A stretch of 56,887 bases of DNA from Pseudonocardia kujensis (GTDB lineage Bacteria > Actinomycetota > Actinomycetes > Mycobacteriales > Pseudonocardiaceae), in assembly GCF_021283305.1 (NCBI RefSeq), contig NZ_JAJSOK010000049.1:1-56887 (forward strand). The letters are read 5' to 3'. Below the pieces are notes generated by a model. It was not told where the DNA came from and did not search any database. It saw only the letters and a list, made by a program, of their open reading frames with translations. A program made the position numbers and the translations under genes. Shown here one piece after another: positions 1 to 8,510 of the stretch (positions are counted from its first letter, which is position 1; each line of letters starts with the position of its first letter).

Positions 1-120
1 CGCCGTCCCCGCCGGCGTTGCCGGGCCACCCGAATACGCCCGGTATGAGGGCGGCCCGGCTGCCTTGCCGGGAACGACGTGGATCACCGGGCCCGGCGGC
101 GCCGGATTGAGAGACACGGC

Positions 121-936
121 CTAGGCTCGGCGGGCCTTGCGGGCGCCGATCGCCTGCAGGACGGGCGCGGCGCGCAGCAGTGGGCCGGGGGCCAGCGCGG
201 ACAGCCGCATCATCGCGCCGCGCCAGCCAGGGACCGTCTTGTAGACGCGCCCGGTGCCGAACAGGCCGACCAGCTCGGTGGCCACCCGGTCCGGGGTGAG
301 CAGCACACCCGAGCGGACGAGGGCCCGCGCCCGCGGTTCCATGGCGTCGAGCAGGGCCGTCGCGACGCCGTCGGGGTTGAGTGCGTGCACCCGGATCCCG
401 TCCGCCCGCACCTCGGCCGAGAGCGCGGAGGCGAGGGAGAGCACGGCCGCCTTCGTCGCGGCGTAGAGGGAGAGGCCGGGTACCGGGCCGAGCCCGGACA
501 GCGAGGCGGTGATCGCGAGGTCGCCCCCGCCGCCCTGCTCCCGGAAGGCGGCGATCGCCGCGCGGGAGCCCCACACCGGGCCCAGCAGGTTGATCTCGAC
601 GAGCGCCCGGGCCTCCGCGTCCGTCAGCTCGGCGAGCGGGCCGCCGGTGCCGACGCCGGCGTTGCTCACCCACGCGCCCAGCGGGGCCAGCTCGCGGGCG
701 CGCGCGGCGATCGCGTGCGCCGCGGCCGGGTCGGTCACGTCGTAGGCGGCGGACTCCCCGCCGAGGTCCGCGGCCGTGACCTTCGCCGCCGTCGCGTCGA
801 CGTCGGTCACCAGGACGCGGTAGCCGCGCCCGGCGAGCTCGCGCGCGATCGCGGCCCCGATGCCGCGCGCACCCCCGGTGACGACGGCCGAGCGGGAGCC
901 GGTGGGAACCGAGTGGGCGACACGGCGACGGATCAC
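121..936 (-). CDS. SDR-family oxidoreductase
   Basis: Classical short-chain dehydrogenase/reductase of 271 aa, predicted to be a cytosolic NAD(P)H-dependent oxidoreductase; the substrate cannot be read from sequence. The cofactor motif TGGARGIG lies at residues 20-27, the NAG motif at 92-94, and the catalytic Ser145, Tyr158 and Lys162 (YAATK) have normal spacing. The GTG start is supported by a TAGGGT -10 box 7 nt upstream, so the mRNA is probably leaderless. In mycobacteria the corresponding gene next to pepB is the epoxide hydrolase-SDR fusion ephD; here only the SDR half is present as a free-standing gene. That link is inferred from synteny. Confidence 0.88.
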   Translation of the reverse strand: MIRRRVAHSVPTGSRSAVVTGGARGIGAAIARELAGRGYRVLVTDVDATAAKVTAADLGGESAAYDVTDPAAAHAIAARARELAPLGAWVSNAGVGTGGPLAELTDAEARALVEINLLGPVWGSRAAIAAFREQGGGGDLAITASLSGLGPVPGLSLYAATKAAVLSLASALSAEVRADGIRVHALNPDGVATALLDAMEPRARALVRSGVLLTPDRVATELVGLFGTGRVYKTVPGWRGAMMRLSALAPGPLLRAAPVLQAIGARKARRA

Positions 937-943
937 GGGGGTG

Positions 944-949
944 ACCCTA
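944..949 (-). promoter_or_regulatory. -10 box, leaderless SDR promoter
   Basis: TAGGGT on the minus strand, 7 nt before the GTG of the SDR gene. This spacing places the transcription start on the start codon. No good -35 is visible. Confidence 0.5.
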
Positions 950-1011
950 CCCGCGGGTAGCCCTCGGGGGAGCCCCGAACGCCGGCCCCGTGATCGTGGC
1001 CGCGGTGGTCC

Positions 1012-1046
1012 GCCGGCGCGCCCTCCGCCGGAAGGGGTGCGCCGGC
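1012..1046 (-). terminator. hairpin terminator after pepA
   Basis: Inverted repeat with arms 1012-1023 and 1035-1046 (12 bp with one mismatch), just past the pepA stop codon and before the SDR promoter. There is no U-tract, as is usual in high-GC actinobacteria. Confidence 0.6.
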
Positions 1047-1054
1047 GTAACCGC

Positions 1055-2584
1055 TCAGCCGTTGGCGGCGATGTCCTCGAGGAGCGCGACGAGGGTGCGC
1101 ACCGGCACGCCCGTGCCGCCCTTGGGCGTGTAGCCCCACGGGCCGCCGGTGTTGAACGACGGGCCGGCGATGTCGATGTGCGCCCACGGCAGCCCGTCGG
1201 CGACGAACTCGCGCAGGAAGATCCCGGCCGCGAGCATGCCGCCGAAGCGGTTGCCCGTGACGTTGGCCAGGTCGGCGATGCGGGAGTCGAGCTCGCCGCG
1301 CAAATGCTCGGGCAGCGGCATCGCCCAGGCGTCCTCGCCCACCGACCGGCCGAGCGCCGCGACCCGGTCGCGGAAGTCGTCGCTGCCCATCACGCCCGCC
1401 GTGCGGGTGCCCAGCGCGACCATCTGCGCGCCGGTGAGGGTCGAGGTCTCGACGAGGTAGTCCGGCTCGTCCTCGGCCGCGCGGACCATGGCGTCGGCCA
1501 GGATCAGCCGGCCCTCCGCGTCCGTGTTCAGCACCTCGACGGTCTTACCGCCGTACATCGACAGCACGTCGCCCGGCCGGTACGCGGTGTCCGACGGCAT
1601 GTTCTCGGCCATCGGCACCGTCGCGGTCACGGCGACCGGCAGGCCCAGCCGCGCGGCCAGCACCGTGGTCGCGATCACGGCGGCGGCCCCGGACATGTCC
1701 GAGGTCATGTGGTCCATGCCGGCCGCGGGCTTGATCGAGATGCCGCCCGTGTCGAAGGTGATGCCCTTGCCGATCAGGGCGACCTTCTTCACCGGGTTCT
1801 CCCCGCCCGACCAGCGCAGCCGGACCAGCCGCGGCAGCCGCGACGACCCCTGCCCGACCCCGAGGACGCCCCCGTACCCGCCGGCGGCCAGCGCCTCGTG
1901 GTCGAGCACCTCGACCTCCAGCCCGGCGGCCTCGCCGAGCTCGCGGGCGCGGGCGGCGAAGGTCTCGGGGTAGAGCGCGTTGGGCGGGGTGTTGACGAGG
2001 TCGCGCGCGGTGCTCACCGCCTGGGCCACGGCGAAGGCGTGCTCCAGCACGTCGGCGTCCGCCCGGGGGAACTCGACGGACTCGATCGGCTTCTTCCCGG
2101 CCGTCGGGTCACCCTTGAACGCGGTGAACCGGTAGGCGCCGAGCAGGACGCCCTCCGCGGCGGCGGCCAGGTCGACCGCGCCGAGCGTGCTGACCACCCG
2201 GCCGCTGCCCGCCAGCGCCCGGGCCACCGCGCCCGACGCGCGGCGCACCTGGTCGGCGGGGATCGCGCCGGACCCGTCGGGCTTGCCGAGCCCGACGCCG
2301 ACGACGAGCGGGGAGCCGACCGCCCCGCGCGAGGGCAGCTTCACGACCTCCTCGACCTTGCCGGTGGCGCCGGCCAGCGCGAGCAGCCCGGCCAGGGTGC
2401 CGTCGAACGCCGCGTCGATCTCCTCGGCGCCCGGCGCGAGGACCGGTTCGGCCTCCTCGCCGTTCCCGCCGTTGCCGTTCGCGCCCGGGAGCACGCCGAC
2501 GACGAGGACGTCGGCCTCGGCCGCCGCGGCGGGGCCCTCCAGGGCGCCGATGCGGGTGCCGGTCTGCGGGACGGTGGTCGTCAA
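1055..2584 (-). CDS. pepA: leucyl aminopeptidase (M17)
   Basis: Cytosolic manganese/zinc leucyl aminopeptidase of 509 aa that removes N-terminal residues from peptides. The M17 signature NTDAEGRLIL lies at residues 353-362, and the upstream metal/catalytic block (KGITFDTGG, then MTSDMSG) is intact. The reading frame is open far upstream, but I place the start at TTG 2584 because GAGGAG sits 7 nt before it and the length then fits the family (about 500 aa). The mycobacterial orthologue pepB also lies next to gcvT and ilvE. The gene is divergent from the permease at 2769. Confidence 0.93.
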   Translation of the reverse strand: MTTTVPQTGTRIGALEGPAAAAEADVLVVGVLPGANGNGGNGEEAEPVLAPGAEEIDAAFDGTLAGLLALAGATGKVEEVVKLPSRGAVGSPLVVGVGLGKPDGSGAIPADQVRRASGAVARALAGSGRVVSTLGAVDLAAAAEGVLLGAYRFTAFKGDPTAGKKPIESVEFPRADADVLEHAFAVAQAVSTARDLVNTPPNALYPETFAARARELGEAAGLEVEVLDHEALAAGGYGGVLGVGQGSSRLPRLVRLRWSGGENPVKKVALIGKGITFDTGGISIKPAAGMDHMTSDMSGAAAVIATTVLAARLGLPVAVTATVPMAENMPSDTAYRPGDVLSMYGGKTVEVLNTDAEGRLILADAMVRAAEDEPDYLVETSTLTGAQMVALGTRTAGVMGSDDFRDRVAALGRSVGEDAWAMPLPEHLRGELDSRIADLANVTGNRFGGMLAAGIFLREFVADGLPWAHIDIAGPSFNTGGPWGYTPKGGTGVPVRTLVALLEDIAANG

Positions 2585-2674
2585 GGCGGGTCTCCTCGGT
2601 CGGGTCGGCACGGTCGGGTCGCACCGCCGCACGGCGGCGTGACCGGGTGGGGCATCGCCGGGCCCGGGCGCCGC

Positions 2675-2694
2675 ACCGCCCGTCGACGGGCGGT
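2675..2694. promoter_or_regulatory. 20-bp perfect palindrome, possible operator
   Basis: ACCGCCCGTCGACGGGCGGT is a perfect 20-bp palindrome in the divergent space between pepA and the permease. A related but imperfect copy (CCCGTCGACGGG core) lies upstream of the hydrolase at 19119. It could be a regulator site or the tip of a cruciform; no cognate regulator is encoded nearby. Confidence 0.35.
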
Positions 2695-2768
2695 CCGAGC
2701 GCCCGGCGAGACCTCTTCGAGATGCTAATGACACCGTCGCGGGGCCGTATCGCGCAGGGTCGGATGCG

Positions 2769-4127
2769 ATGGTGGTGCACGTGGCAACGACCCTCGGCCG
2801 TCGTCTGGGTACCGCCGACGTGGTGGTGCTCGGGCTCGTCGCCATGCTCGGATCCGGAGTCTTCGTCGTCTTCGCCCCCGCCGGGGCCGCCGCGGGGCCG
2901 TGGCTGCTCCTGGCGGTGCTGCTCGCCGCGGTCGTCGCGGGGACCTGCGTGCTGTCCACCGCGGAGCTGGTCCTCGCGGGCGGCGCGGGCGGGGCGGGCT
3001 TCTCCGCCGGGTACACGGCCGGCTACGTCGCGGCCCGGGACCGCCTGCACCCGGTCGCGGGCCGGCTCGCCGGCGTCACGCTGCTGATCGGCGGGGTCGC
3101 CTCCGCGGCGGCCGCCGCGGGCGTCTTCGGCGCGTACGTGCTGCCGTCGAACCCCCTGGCGGCCGGGATCGTCGTGATCGTCGTGGCCACGGTGCTCAAC
3201 ATCGTCGGGGTCCGGACCACCGCCCGGTCCTCCTGGCTGCTGGCGGGCGGGACGCTGGCGGTGCTGGTCGTGGTGGTCGTCGTCGGGCTGCTCGGGCCGG
3301 GCGGGGAGCAGACGGTGTCGGCGTCGGTGACCGCCGCGGGGGAGGCCCGCGGGGTCGCCGTGCCCGTCCCGCAGGCCTCGCCGGGTGCGCTCGGTGTGCT
3401 GTCCGCCGCGGGCCTGGTGTTCTTCGCGTTCGTGGGGTTCGCGAACGTCGCGACCTTCCGCGAGGAGGTCCGCACCCCGGCCCGGACGCTGCGCCGCGCC
3501 ATCCCGATCGCCCTCGCCGTCTGCACGCTGACCTACGTCGCCGTCGCGGGGGCGCTGCTGATGGGCCTGGGCACCGACCGGATCGGCGAGGAGCACGCGC
3601 CGCTGGTCGCGCTGGTCGACACCGGCCAGGCCCCGGCGCTCGGCGTGCTCGTCCGCATCGGCGCGGCCGCGGCCGCCGGCTCCACACTGCTCGCCGTCCT
3701 GATCGGGATCAGCCGCACGGCCAGGGAGATGGGGGTCCGGGAGGACCTGCCGCGGTCGTTCGCGAAGGTGTGCGGCAGCGGCGCCCCCTGGCGGTCCGAC
3801 GTCCTCGGCGCGGCCCTGGCCATCCTCGTCGCCGTGCTGGCGGGGCCGGTGGCCTCGATCGCGCTGTCGGCCTGCGCCATGCTGCTGCACTACGCGTTCG
3901 TGCACGCCGCGGCGCTGCGGGTGCCGACGCGGCGCACCCCCGCCTGGGTGGCCGCGGTCGGGCTGGTGCTGTGCCTCGGACTGGCCGCCCTGCTGCCGCG
4001 GACGACGGTGCTGATCACCCTCGGCCTCCTGGCCGTCGGCTGGGGGCTGGCCGAGCTGTCGGCACTGCGGGGCCGCCGGAGACCGCCCGCACAGCAGGAG
4101 GAGCCGCCGGGGGAGCAGGCGGCCTGA
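2769..4127 (+). CDS. APC-family amino acid permease
   Basis: Integral membrane protein of 452 aa with about 11-12 hydrophobic segments. The N-terminal segment (LGTADVVVLGLVAMLGSGVF) resembles the first helix of the amino acid-polyamine-organocation family, including the unwound GSG substrate turn. A central conserved block (FFAFVGFANVATFREEVR) corresponds to the helix 6 region and loop. The substrate is not predictable. The C-terminus is a short basic, Gln/Glu-rich tail. It is divergent from pepA and about 30 nt upstream of gcvT, which has its own promoter. An in-frame GTG a few codons downstream is an alternative start. Confidence 0.85.
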   Translation: MVVHVATTLGRRLGTADVVVLGLVAMLGSGVFVVFAPAGAAAGPWLLLAVLLAAVVAGTCVLSTAELVLAGGAGGAGFSAGYTAGYVAARDRLHPVAGRLAGVTLLIGGVASAAAAAGVFGAYVLPSNPLAAGIVVIVVATVLNIVGVRTTARSSWLLAGGTLAVLVVVVVVGLLGPGGEQTVSASVTAAGEARGVAVPVPQASPGALGVLSAAGLVFFAFVGFANVATFREEVRTPARTLRRAIPIALAVCTLTYVAVAGALLMGLGTDRIGEEHAPLVALVDTGQAPALGVLVRIGAAAAAGSTLLAVLIGISRTAREMGVREDLPRSFAKVCGSGAPWRSDVLGAALAILVAVLAGPVASIALSACAMLLHYAFVHAAALRVPTRRTPAWVAAVGLVLCLGLAALLPRTTVLITLGLLAVGWGLAELSALRGRRRPPAQQEEPPGEQAA

Positions 4128-4144
4128 TCCGGCCTGGTCCTCGG

Positions 4145-4150
4145 TACGGT
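4145..4150 (+). promoter_or_regulatory. -10 box, leaderless gcvT promoter
   Basis: TACGGT lies 7 nt before the GTG start of gcvT, the spacing expected of a leaderless transcript. Confidence 0.5.
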
Positions 4151-4157
4151 TCCCGGC

Positions 4158-5255
4158 GTGGACGAGCTGATCACCGGGCCCCTGCACGACCGACACGTCG
4201 CGCTCGGGGCGACCCTGGGCGCCTTCGGCGGCTGGTCCATGCCGATCGCCTACCCGGCCGGCACGGTGGCCGAGCACACCGCGGTCCGCGGGGCCGTCGG
4301 CGTCTTCGACGTCAGCCACCTCGGCAAGCTCCTGGTCCGGGGCCCCGGCGCGGCGGACTTCGTCAACGCCTGCCTCACCGCGGACCTCGGGAGGATCACG
4401 CCGGGGAAGGCGCAGTACACGCTGTGCTGCACGGAGTCCGGGGGCGTGGTCGACGACCTCATCGCCTACCTCGACGGCCCGGACGAGGTCCTCCTCGTCC
4501 CCAACGCCGCCAACGCCGCCCGGGTCGCCGCGCTGCTGAGGGCCGCCGCCCCGGCCGGGATCGAGATCGTCGACCGGCACCGCGAGCTCGCCGTGCTCGC
4601 GGTGCAGGGGCCGCGCTCGGCCGAGCTGTTCGCGACGATGTTCGCGGGGTTCTCCGGCGTCGCGGGGCTGGACTACATGGCCTTCGCCGACGCCGGTGCC
4701 GTCCGCGTCTGCCGCACCGGCTACACCGGCGAGCACGGTTACGAGCTGCTCGTGCCGGCCGCGCAGGCCCCGGCGGTCTGGGACGCCCTGCTCGCGGGGG
4801 CGGAGCCGCTCGGCGGGCGCCCGTGCGGGCTGGGCGCGCGGGACACGTTGCGCACCGAGATGGGCTACCCGCTGCACGGCCAGGACCTCAGCGAGGAGAT
4901 CACGCCGGTGCAGGCGGGCAGCTCGTGGGCGGTCGGCTGGTCGAAGCCGGCGTTCTGGGGCCGCGAGGCGCTGCTGGCCGAGCGGGAGTCCGGGCCGGCG
5001 CGCCGCCTGCGCGGGTTGCGGGCCACCGGACGCGGGATCCCGCGCGCCGGGATGACCGTGCTCTCCGGCGGCGAGCCGGTCGGGGTGACCACCTCGGGCA
5101 CCTTCTCGCCGACGTTGCGGACCGGCATCGCGCTGGCGCTGATCGACACCGCGGCGGGGGTGTCGACGGACGACGTCGTGACCGTGGACGTGCGGGGCCG
5201 CGCGCTGGAGACGCAGGTGGTGAAGCCGCCGTTCGTCCCCTCGCACGTCCGATGA
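4158..5255 (+). CDS. gcvT: glycine cleavage system T protein (aminomethyltransferase)
   Basis: Tetrahydrofolate-dependent aminomethyltransferase of 365 aa, the T component of glycine cleavage; it transfers the aminomethyl carbon from the H protein to THF. Family features: N-terminal HVALGATLGAFGGWSMPI, then GVFDVSHLGKLLVRG, and RTGYTGEHGYELLVP in the middle. A C-terminal beta-barrel domain follows. GTG start set by the leaderless -10 at 4145. The other glycine cleavage genes (gcvP, gcvH) are not in the window, as in M. tuberculosis where gcvT sits alone beside ilvE. Confidence 0.93.
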   Translation: MDELITGPLHDRHVALGATLGAFGGWSMPIAYPAGTVAEHTAVRGAVGVFDVSHLGKLLVRGPGAADFVNACLTADLGRITPGKAQYTLCCTESGGVVDDLIAYLDGPDEVLLVPNAANAARVAALLRAAAPAGIEIVDRHRELAVLAVQGPRSAELFATMFAGFSGVAGLDYMAFADAGAVRVCRTGYTGEHGYELLVPAAQAPAVWDALLAGAEPLGGRPCGLGARDTLRTEMGYPLHGQDLSEEITPVQAGSSWAVGWSKPAFWGREALLAERESGPARRLRGLRATGRGIPRAGMTVLSGGEPVGVTTSGTFSPTLRTGIALALIDTAAGVSTDDVVTVDVRGRALETQVVKPPFVPSHVR

Positions 5256-5296
5256 TCGGACACCCGACCGGCTGACGCTCACCTTGCCCGGCGGGT

Positions 5297-5302
5297 TACC
5301 GT
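5297..5302 (+). promoter_or_regulatory. -10 box, leaderless ilvE promoter
   Basis: TACCGT lies 6 nt before the ATG of ilvE. CTGACG at 5271-5276 is a weak -35 candidate with a long spacer. Confidence 0.45.
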
Positions 5303-5308
5303 TCATGC

Positions 5309-6418
5309 ATGAACGCGCCGCTGTTCACCCGCATCCCGAACCCCGCGCCGGCCTCTGACCAGCGGCGCAGCGAGATCCTGGCCGCGCCGGGGTTCGGCCG
5401 CCACTTCACCGACCACATGGTCACGATCCGCTGGACGTCGGCGGAGGGCTGGCACGACTTCCAGGTCGAGCCGTACGGCCCGATCGCGCTCGACCCGGCG
5501 ACCATGGTCCTGCACTACGGCCAGGAGATCTTCGAGGGCCTCAAGGCCTACACCCAGCCGGACGGCACGGTCGCGTCGTTCCGGCCGGAGGAGAACGCGG
5601 CGCGGTTCCGCCGGTCCGCGGTGCGCCTGGGCATGCCCGAGCTGCCCGACGAGCTGTTCCTGGCCGCGCTGCGCGAGCTGGTCGACGTCGACCGCGCCTG
5701 GGTGCCCCCGGCCGGCGGCGAGGAGTCGCTGTACCTGCGCCCGTTCATGATCGCCACCGAGGTCGGGCTGGGCGTGAAGCCCGCCGACTCGTACCTCTTC
5801 CTGCTCATCGCCTCGCCCGCCGGCGCGTACTTCCCGGGCGGGGTCAAGCCCGTCGACGTCTGGCTGTGCACGGACTTCACCCGCGCCGCGGTCGGCGGGA
5901 CCGGCACCGCGAAGTGCGGCGGGAACTACGCCGCCTCGCTCCTCCCGCAGGCCCAGGCCGCGCAGCACGGGTGCGCGCAGGTCGCCTACCTCGACGCCGC
6001 GGAGAAGCGGTGGGTCGAGGAGATGGGCGGGATGAACCTGTTCTTCGTGTTCGGCTCCGGGGAGTCGGCCGAGCTGGTCACGCCGGAGCTGTCCGGCAGC
6101 ATCCTCGAGGGCGTCACCCGGCACTCGCTGCTCACGCTGGGCAAGGAGATCGGCTGCCAGGTCACCGAACGCAGGATCTCGGCCCGGGAGTGGCTGGTGG
6201 GGTGTGCGGACGGGGCCATCACCGAGGTGTTCGCCTGCGGCACCGCCGCGGTGATCACCCCGGTCGGCAACGTGAAGTTCAGCGAGAACGACGGCGTCGG
6301 GTCGGTTCGGGTGGCCGACGGCGAGCCCGGCGCGATCACCATGCGCCTGCGCACCCTGCTCACCGACATCCAGCGCGGCACCACCACGGACACCCACGGC
6401 TGGATGACCGCGCTCTGA
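5309..6418 (+). CDS. ilvE: branched-chain amino acid aminotransferase
   Basis: PLP-dependent class IV aminotransferase of 369 aa, interconverting Leu/Ile/Val and their 2-oxo acids with 2-oxoglutarate. The PLP lysine is Lys202 in TAKCGGNYAAS, and the N-terminal block LHYGQEIFEGLKAY is typical of type II BCATs. The length matches actinobacterial IlvE. It is convergent with cobS, from which it is separated by a tandem palindromic repeat array. The start is fixed by the leaderless -10 box. Confidence 0.95.
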   Translation: MNAPLFTRIPNPAPASDQRRSEILAAPGFGRHFTDHMVTIRWTSAEGWHDFQVEPYGPIALDPATMVLHYGQEIFEGLKAYTQPDGTVASFRPEENAARFRRSAVRLGMPELPDELFLAALRELVDVDRAWVPPAGGEESLYLRPFMIATEVGLGVKPADSYLFLLIASPAGAYFPGGVKPVDVWLCTDFTRAAVGGTGTAKCGGNYAASLLPQAQAAQHGCAQVAYLDAAEKRWVEEMGGMNLFFVFGSGESAELVTPELSGSILEGVTRHSLLTLGKEIGCQVTERRISAREWLVGCADGAITEVFACGTAAVITPVGNVKFSENDGVGSVRVADGEPGAITMRLRTLLTDIQRGTTTDTHGWMTAL

Positions 6419-6437
6419 GCGGACTCCTCCCTGGTCT

Positions 6438-6580
6438 GCGTCATGGATCCATGACGCTGTCGGGTCGGGGCGTCCAGCGCGTCATGGATCCATAACGCTG
6501 TCGGGTCCGGGCGTGGTGCGCGTTGTGGATCCATGACGCGGTCGGGTCCGGGCGTGGTGCGCGTTATGGATCCATGACGC
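6438..6580. repeat. four-copy 41-bp tandem repeat with palindromic core
   Basis: Four units with an exact 41-bp period, cores at 6438-6457, 6479-6498, 6520-6539 and 6561-6580. Each core is a 20-bp palindrome; copy 1 is perfect (GCGTCATGGATCCATGACGC) and the others differ at one to three positions. The 21-bp linker (TGTCGGGTCCGGGCGTGGTG plus one base) is also conserved. The array fills the gap between the convergent ilvE and cobS and ends 2 nt from the cobS stop. It may act as a bidirectional terminator, a protein-binding array or a cruciform-prone site. Confidence 0.9.
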
Positions 6581-6582
6581 GG

Positions 6583-7314
6583 TCATGCGGCGAGCAGCAG
6601 CAGGGCGGCGGCGGTGCCCAGCTCCGCCGCCGCACCCAGCACGTCGCCGGACATCCCGCCGAAGCGGCGCGCGGTGTGCGCGGACAGCGCCACGACGAGG
6701 ACGGCCGCGAGCGCGACCCCGGCCGGCCCGCGCCAGCCCGCGACCGCATAGCCCGCGGGGGCCAGCACGACCCACCACAGCGGCGCGACCCACGCCGGCT
6801 GCGACTCCGCGACCATCGCGCCGAGCCCGCCCGGCCGCGCCGCGGGCACCCCGCGCCGGGCGACCCAGCAGAACCCCGCCCGGCCGCTCGCGACGGCCAC
6901 GGCGGCGCCGGCGACGACCTGCCATCCGGACAGGGCCGCCAGCGAGCCCGCCTGGGCGCCGAGCACCACCAGCAGCGTCACGACGGCGAAGGGGCCCGCG
7001 CCGCCGTCCTTCATCACCGCCAGCGCCCGCTCCGGCGGGCCGAAGCAGCCCAGGCCGTCGGCGGTGTCGGCGAGCCCGTCGACGTGCATCCCGCGCGTGC
7101 CCAGCGCGAGCACCCCGACGGCGAGCAGGCCGGCGACCAGCCCGGGCACGCCGAGCGCGGTGAGGCCCCACACCACCAGCCCGGCGACGGCCCCCAGCGC
7201 GGCGCCGACCGGGGGGGCCCAGCGCAACGCCCCGGCCGCGGTCCGTTCCGAGGGGGCGCCGGTCCGCACGGGCAGGACGGTGAGCCAGGTCAACGCGAGG
7301 GCGAGCGCACTCAT
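6583..7314 (-). CDS. cobS: adenosylcobinamide-GDP ribazoletransferase
   Basis: Cobalamin synthase of 243 aa, a membrane enzyme joining adenosylcobinamide-GDP and alpha-ribazole in the last assembly step of B12. Several hydrophobic segments are present. The N-terminal LTWLTVLPVR and the acidic motif GMHVDGLADTADGLGCF (Mg-binding in the family) are diagnostic. It starts 7 nt after the cobT stop, so it is the distal gene of a cobU-cobT-cobS run. Confidence 0.93.
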   Translation of the reverse strand: MSALALALTWLTVLPVRTGAPSERTAAGALRWAPPVGAALGAVAGLVVWGLTALGVPGLVAGLLAVGVLALGTRGMHVDGLADTADGLGCFGPPERALAVMKDGGAGPFAVVTLLVVLGAQAGSLAALSGWQVVAGAAVAVASGRAGFCWVARRGVPAARPGGLGAMVAESQPAWVAPLWWVVLAPAGYAVAGWRGPAGVALAAVLVVALSAHTARRFGGMSGDVLGAAAELGTAAALLLLAA

Positions 7315-7321
7315 GCCCCGC

Positions 7322-8383
7322 TCATCCGCTGACCGCGCGCACCGGCGCGATCCCGCTCGCCTCGGCGGTGGCGGTCTCGCCGAGCAGCCGGGCGGCCGCC
7401 TGGACGAGCGGGAGCACCGCGACCGCGCCCGTGCCGTCGCCCTGCCGGACCTGCAGGTCCAGCACCGGGACGAGCTGCAGGTGCTGCAGCACGAGCGTCA
7501 TCGCGGGCTCGGGGGAGTGCTGCGCGGCGAGCCACCACTGGTGTGCACCAGGGGCCAGCTCGTCGGCCAGCAGTCCCGCGGCGCCGACGACCAGCCCGTC
7601 GAGCAGCACGGGGGTCCGCCGCAGCGCGGCCTGCACGAGGAACCCCGTCAGGACCGCGAGGTCGGCGCCGCCGGCCGTGCGCAGCAGGGCGTGCGGGTCG
7701 CGGACGTGCGGCTTCGCCCGGCGCAGGGCGTCGCGGATGGCGGCGGCCTTGCGCATCCACGCGTCGTCGCCGATGCCGGACCCCCGCCCGACGACGGCGA
7801 CCGGCTCGGCTCCCGTCACCGCCGAGACCAGCGTCGACGCCGGGGTGGTCGCGGCGACGCCCAGCGAGGCGGGGACGAGCAGGTCGGCGCCGGAGTCGAC
7901 CTCCTCGTCGGCCAGGGCGCGGCCGATCCGGACCGCGTTCTCCACCTCGGTGGCGGTGAGGGCGTCCTCGCGGTCGATCCGGCCGCTGCCCCGGCGGACC
8001 TTGAACCGCTCCTGCCCGGGCAGCATCGCCTCCCGGTCCAGGCCGACGTCGACCACCCGGACCGAGGCCCCGGACACCGACGCCGCCACCGCGACCGGCG
8101 CGGACTGCTCCAGCGCGGCCGCGACCTGCCGCGCGGTGACCTCCGGCGGGTACGCCGAGACGCCGGCGTCGGCGATCCCGTGGTCGGCCGCGACCACGAC
8201 CACCCGCGCCCGGGCGGGCGGCCGCGGCGGGCACACGCCCTGCATCGACGCGAGCCACAGGCCCAGGTCGGCGAGCACGCCCAGACCGCCCGCGGGCACC
8301 GCCAGCGCCTCGTACCGGGCGACGGCCTCGCGCCGCGCCTCGAGATGGGGTGCGGGGACGGCGGGGAAGGGACTCTCGCTCAC
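7322..8383 (-). CDS. cobT: nicotinate-nucleotide-dimethylbenzimidazole phosphoribosyltransferase
   Basis: CobT of 353 aa makes alpha-ribazole phosphate from DMB and nicotinate mononucleotide, supplying the lower ligand for CobS. It has the family block VVVVAADHGIADAGVSAYPP near residue 65, followed by the VTARQV segment, and the C-terminal DEL...HQWWLAAQHSPEP region; the usual catalytic Glu region is retained (VDSGADLLVPASLGVA). GTG start with AGGAAGG 4 nt upstream. It is separated from cobU by about 125 nt holding a large nested inverted repeat. Confidence 0.93.
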   Translation of the reverse strand: MSESPFPAVPAPHLEARREAVARYEALAVPAGGLGVLADLGLWLASMQGVCPPRPPARARVVVVAADHGIADAGVSAYPPEVTARQVAAALEQSAPVAVAASVSGASVRVVDVGLDREAMLPGQERFKVRRGSGRIDREDALTATEVENAVRIGRALADEEVDSGADLLVPASLGVAATTPASTLVSAVTGAEPVAVVGRGSGIGDDAWMRKAAAIRDALRRAKPHVRDPHALLRTAGGADLAVLTGFLVQAALRRTPVLLDGLVVGAAGLLADELAPGAHQWWLAAQHSPEPAMTLVLQHLQLVPVLDLQVRQGDGTGAVAVLPLVQAAARLLGETATAEASGIAPVRAVSG

Positions 8384-8447
8384 GCGCCCTTCCTACCGTC
8401 CGGCCTGGGCAGGCGTCGCGGCAGCCCACCCGTCGGCGCTCCTGCCC

Positions 8448-8510
8448 GTGATCGCTGTCCGGACCGTCCGCGGCCGTCCGTGGCGCTCGGCGGTCCGGAG
8501 TGGCGATCAC
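8448..8510 (-). repeat. nested inverted repeat between cobU and cobT
   Basis: Outer arms GTGATCGC (8448-8455) and GCGATCAC (8503-8510) enclose inner arms CCGGACC (8459-8465) and GGTCCGG (8492-8498). Together they would form one long interrupted stem right at the cobU stop codon. It may terminate or attenuate cobU transcription. The GGAGTGGCGATC piece recurs around 37850. Confidence 0.6.

Noticed and set aside
2..124. Open plus-strand frame at the window start ending in TAG 122-124
   Set aside because: It could be the tail of a gene convergent with the SDR, but 40 codons without a stop is common at this GC and no family is recognisable.
860..2728. 622-codon plus-strand ORF opposite pepA
   Set aside because: Arg/His/Gly-rich shadow of pepA with no domain; pepA is on the minus strand. 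Most other long ORFs in the window are similar shadows.
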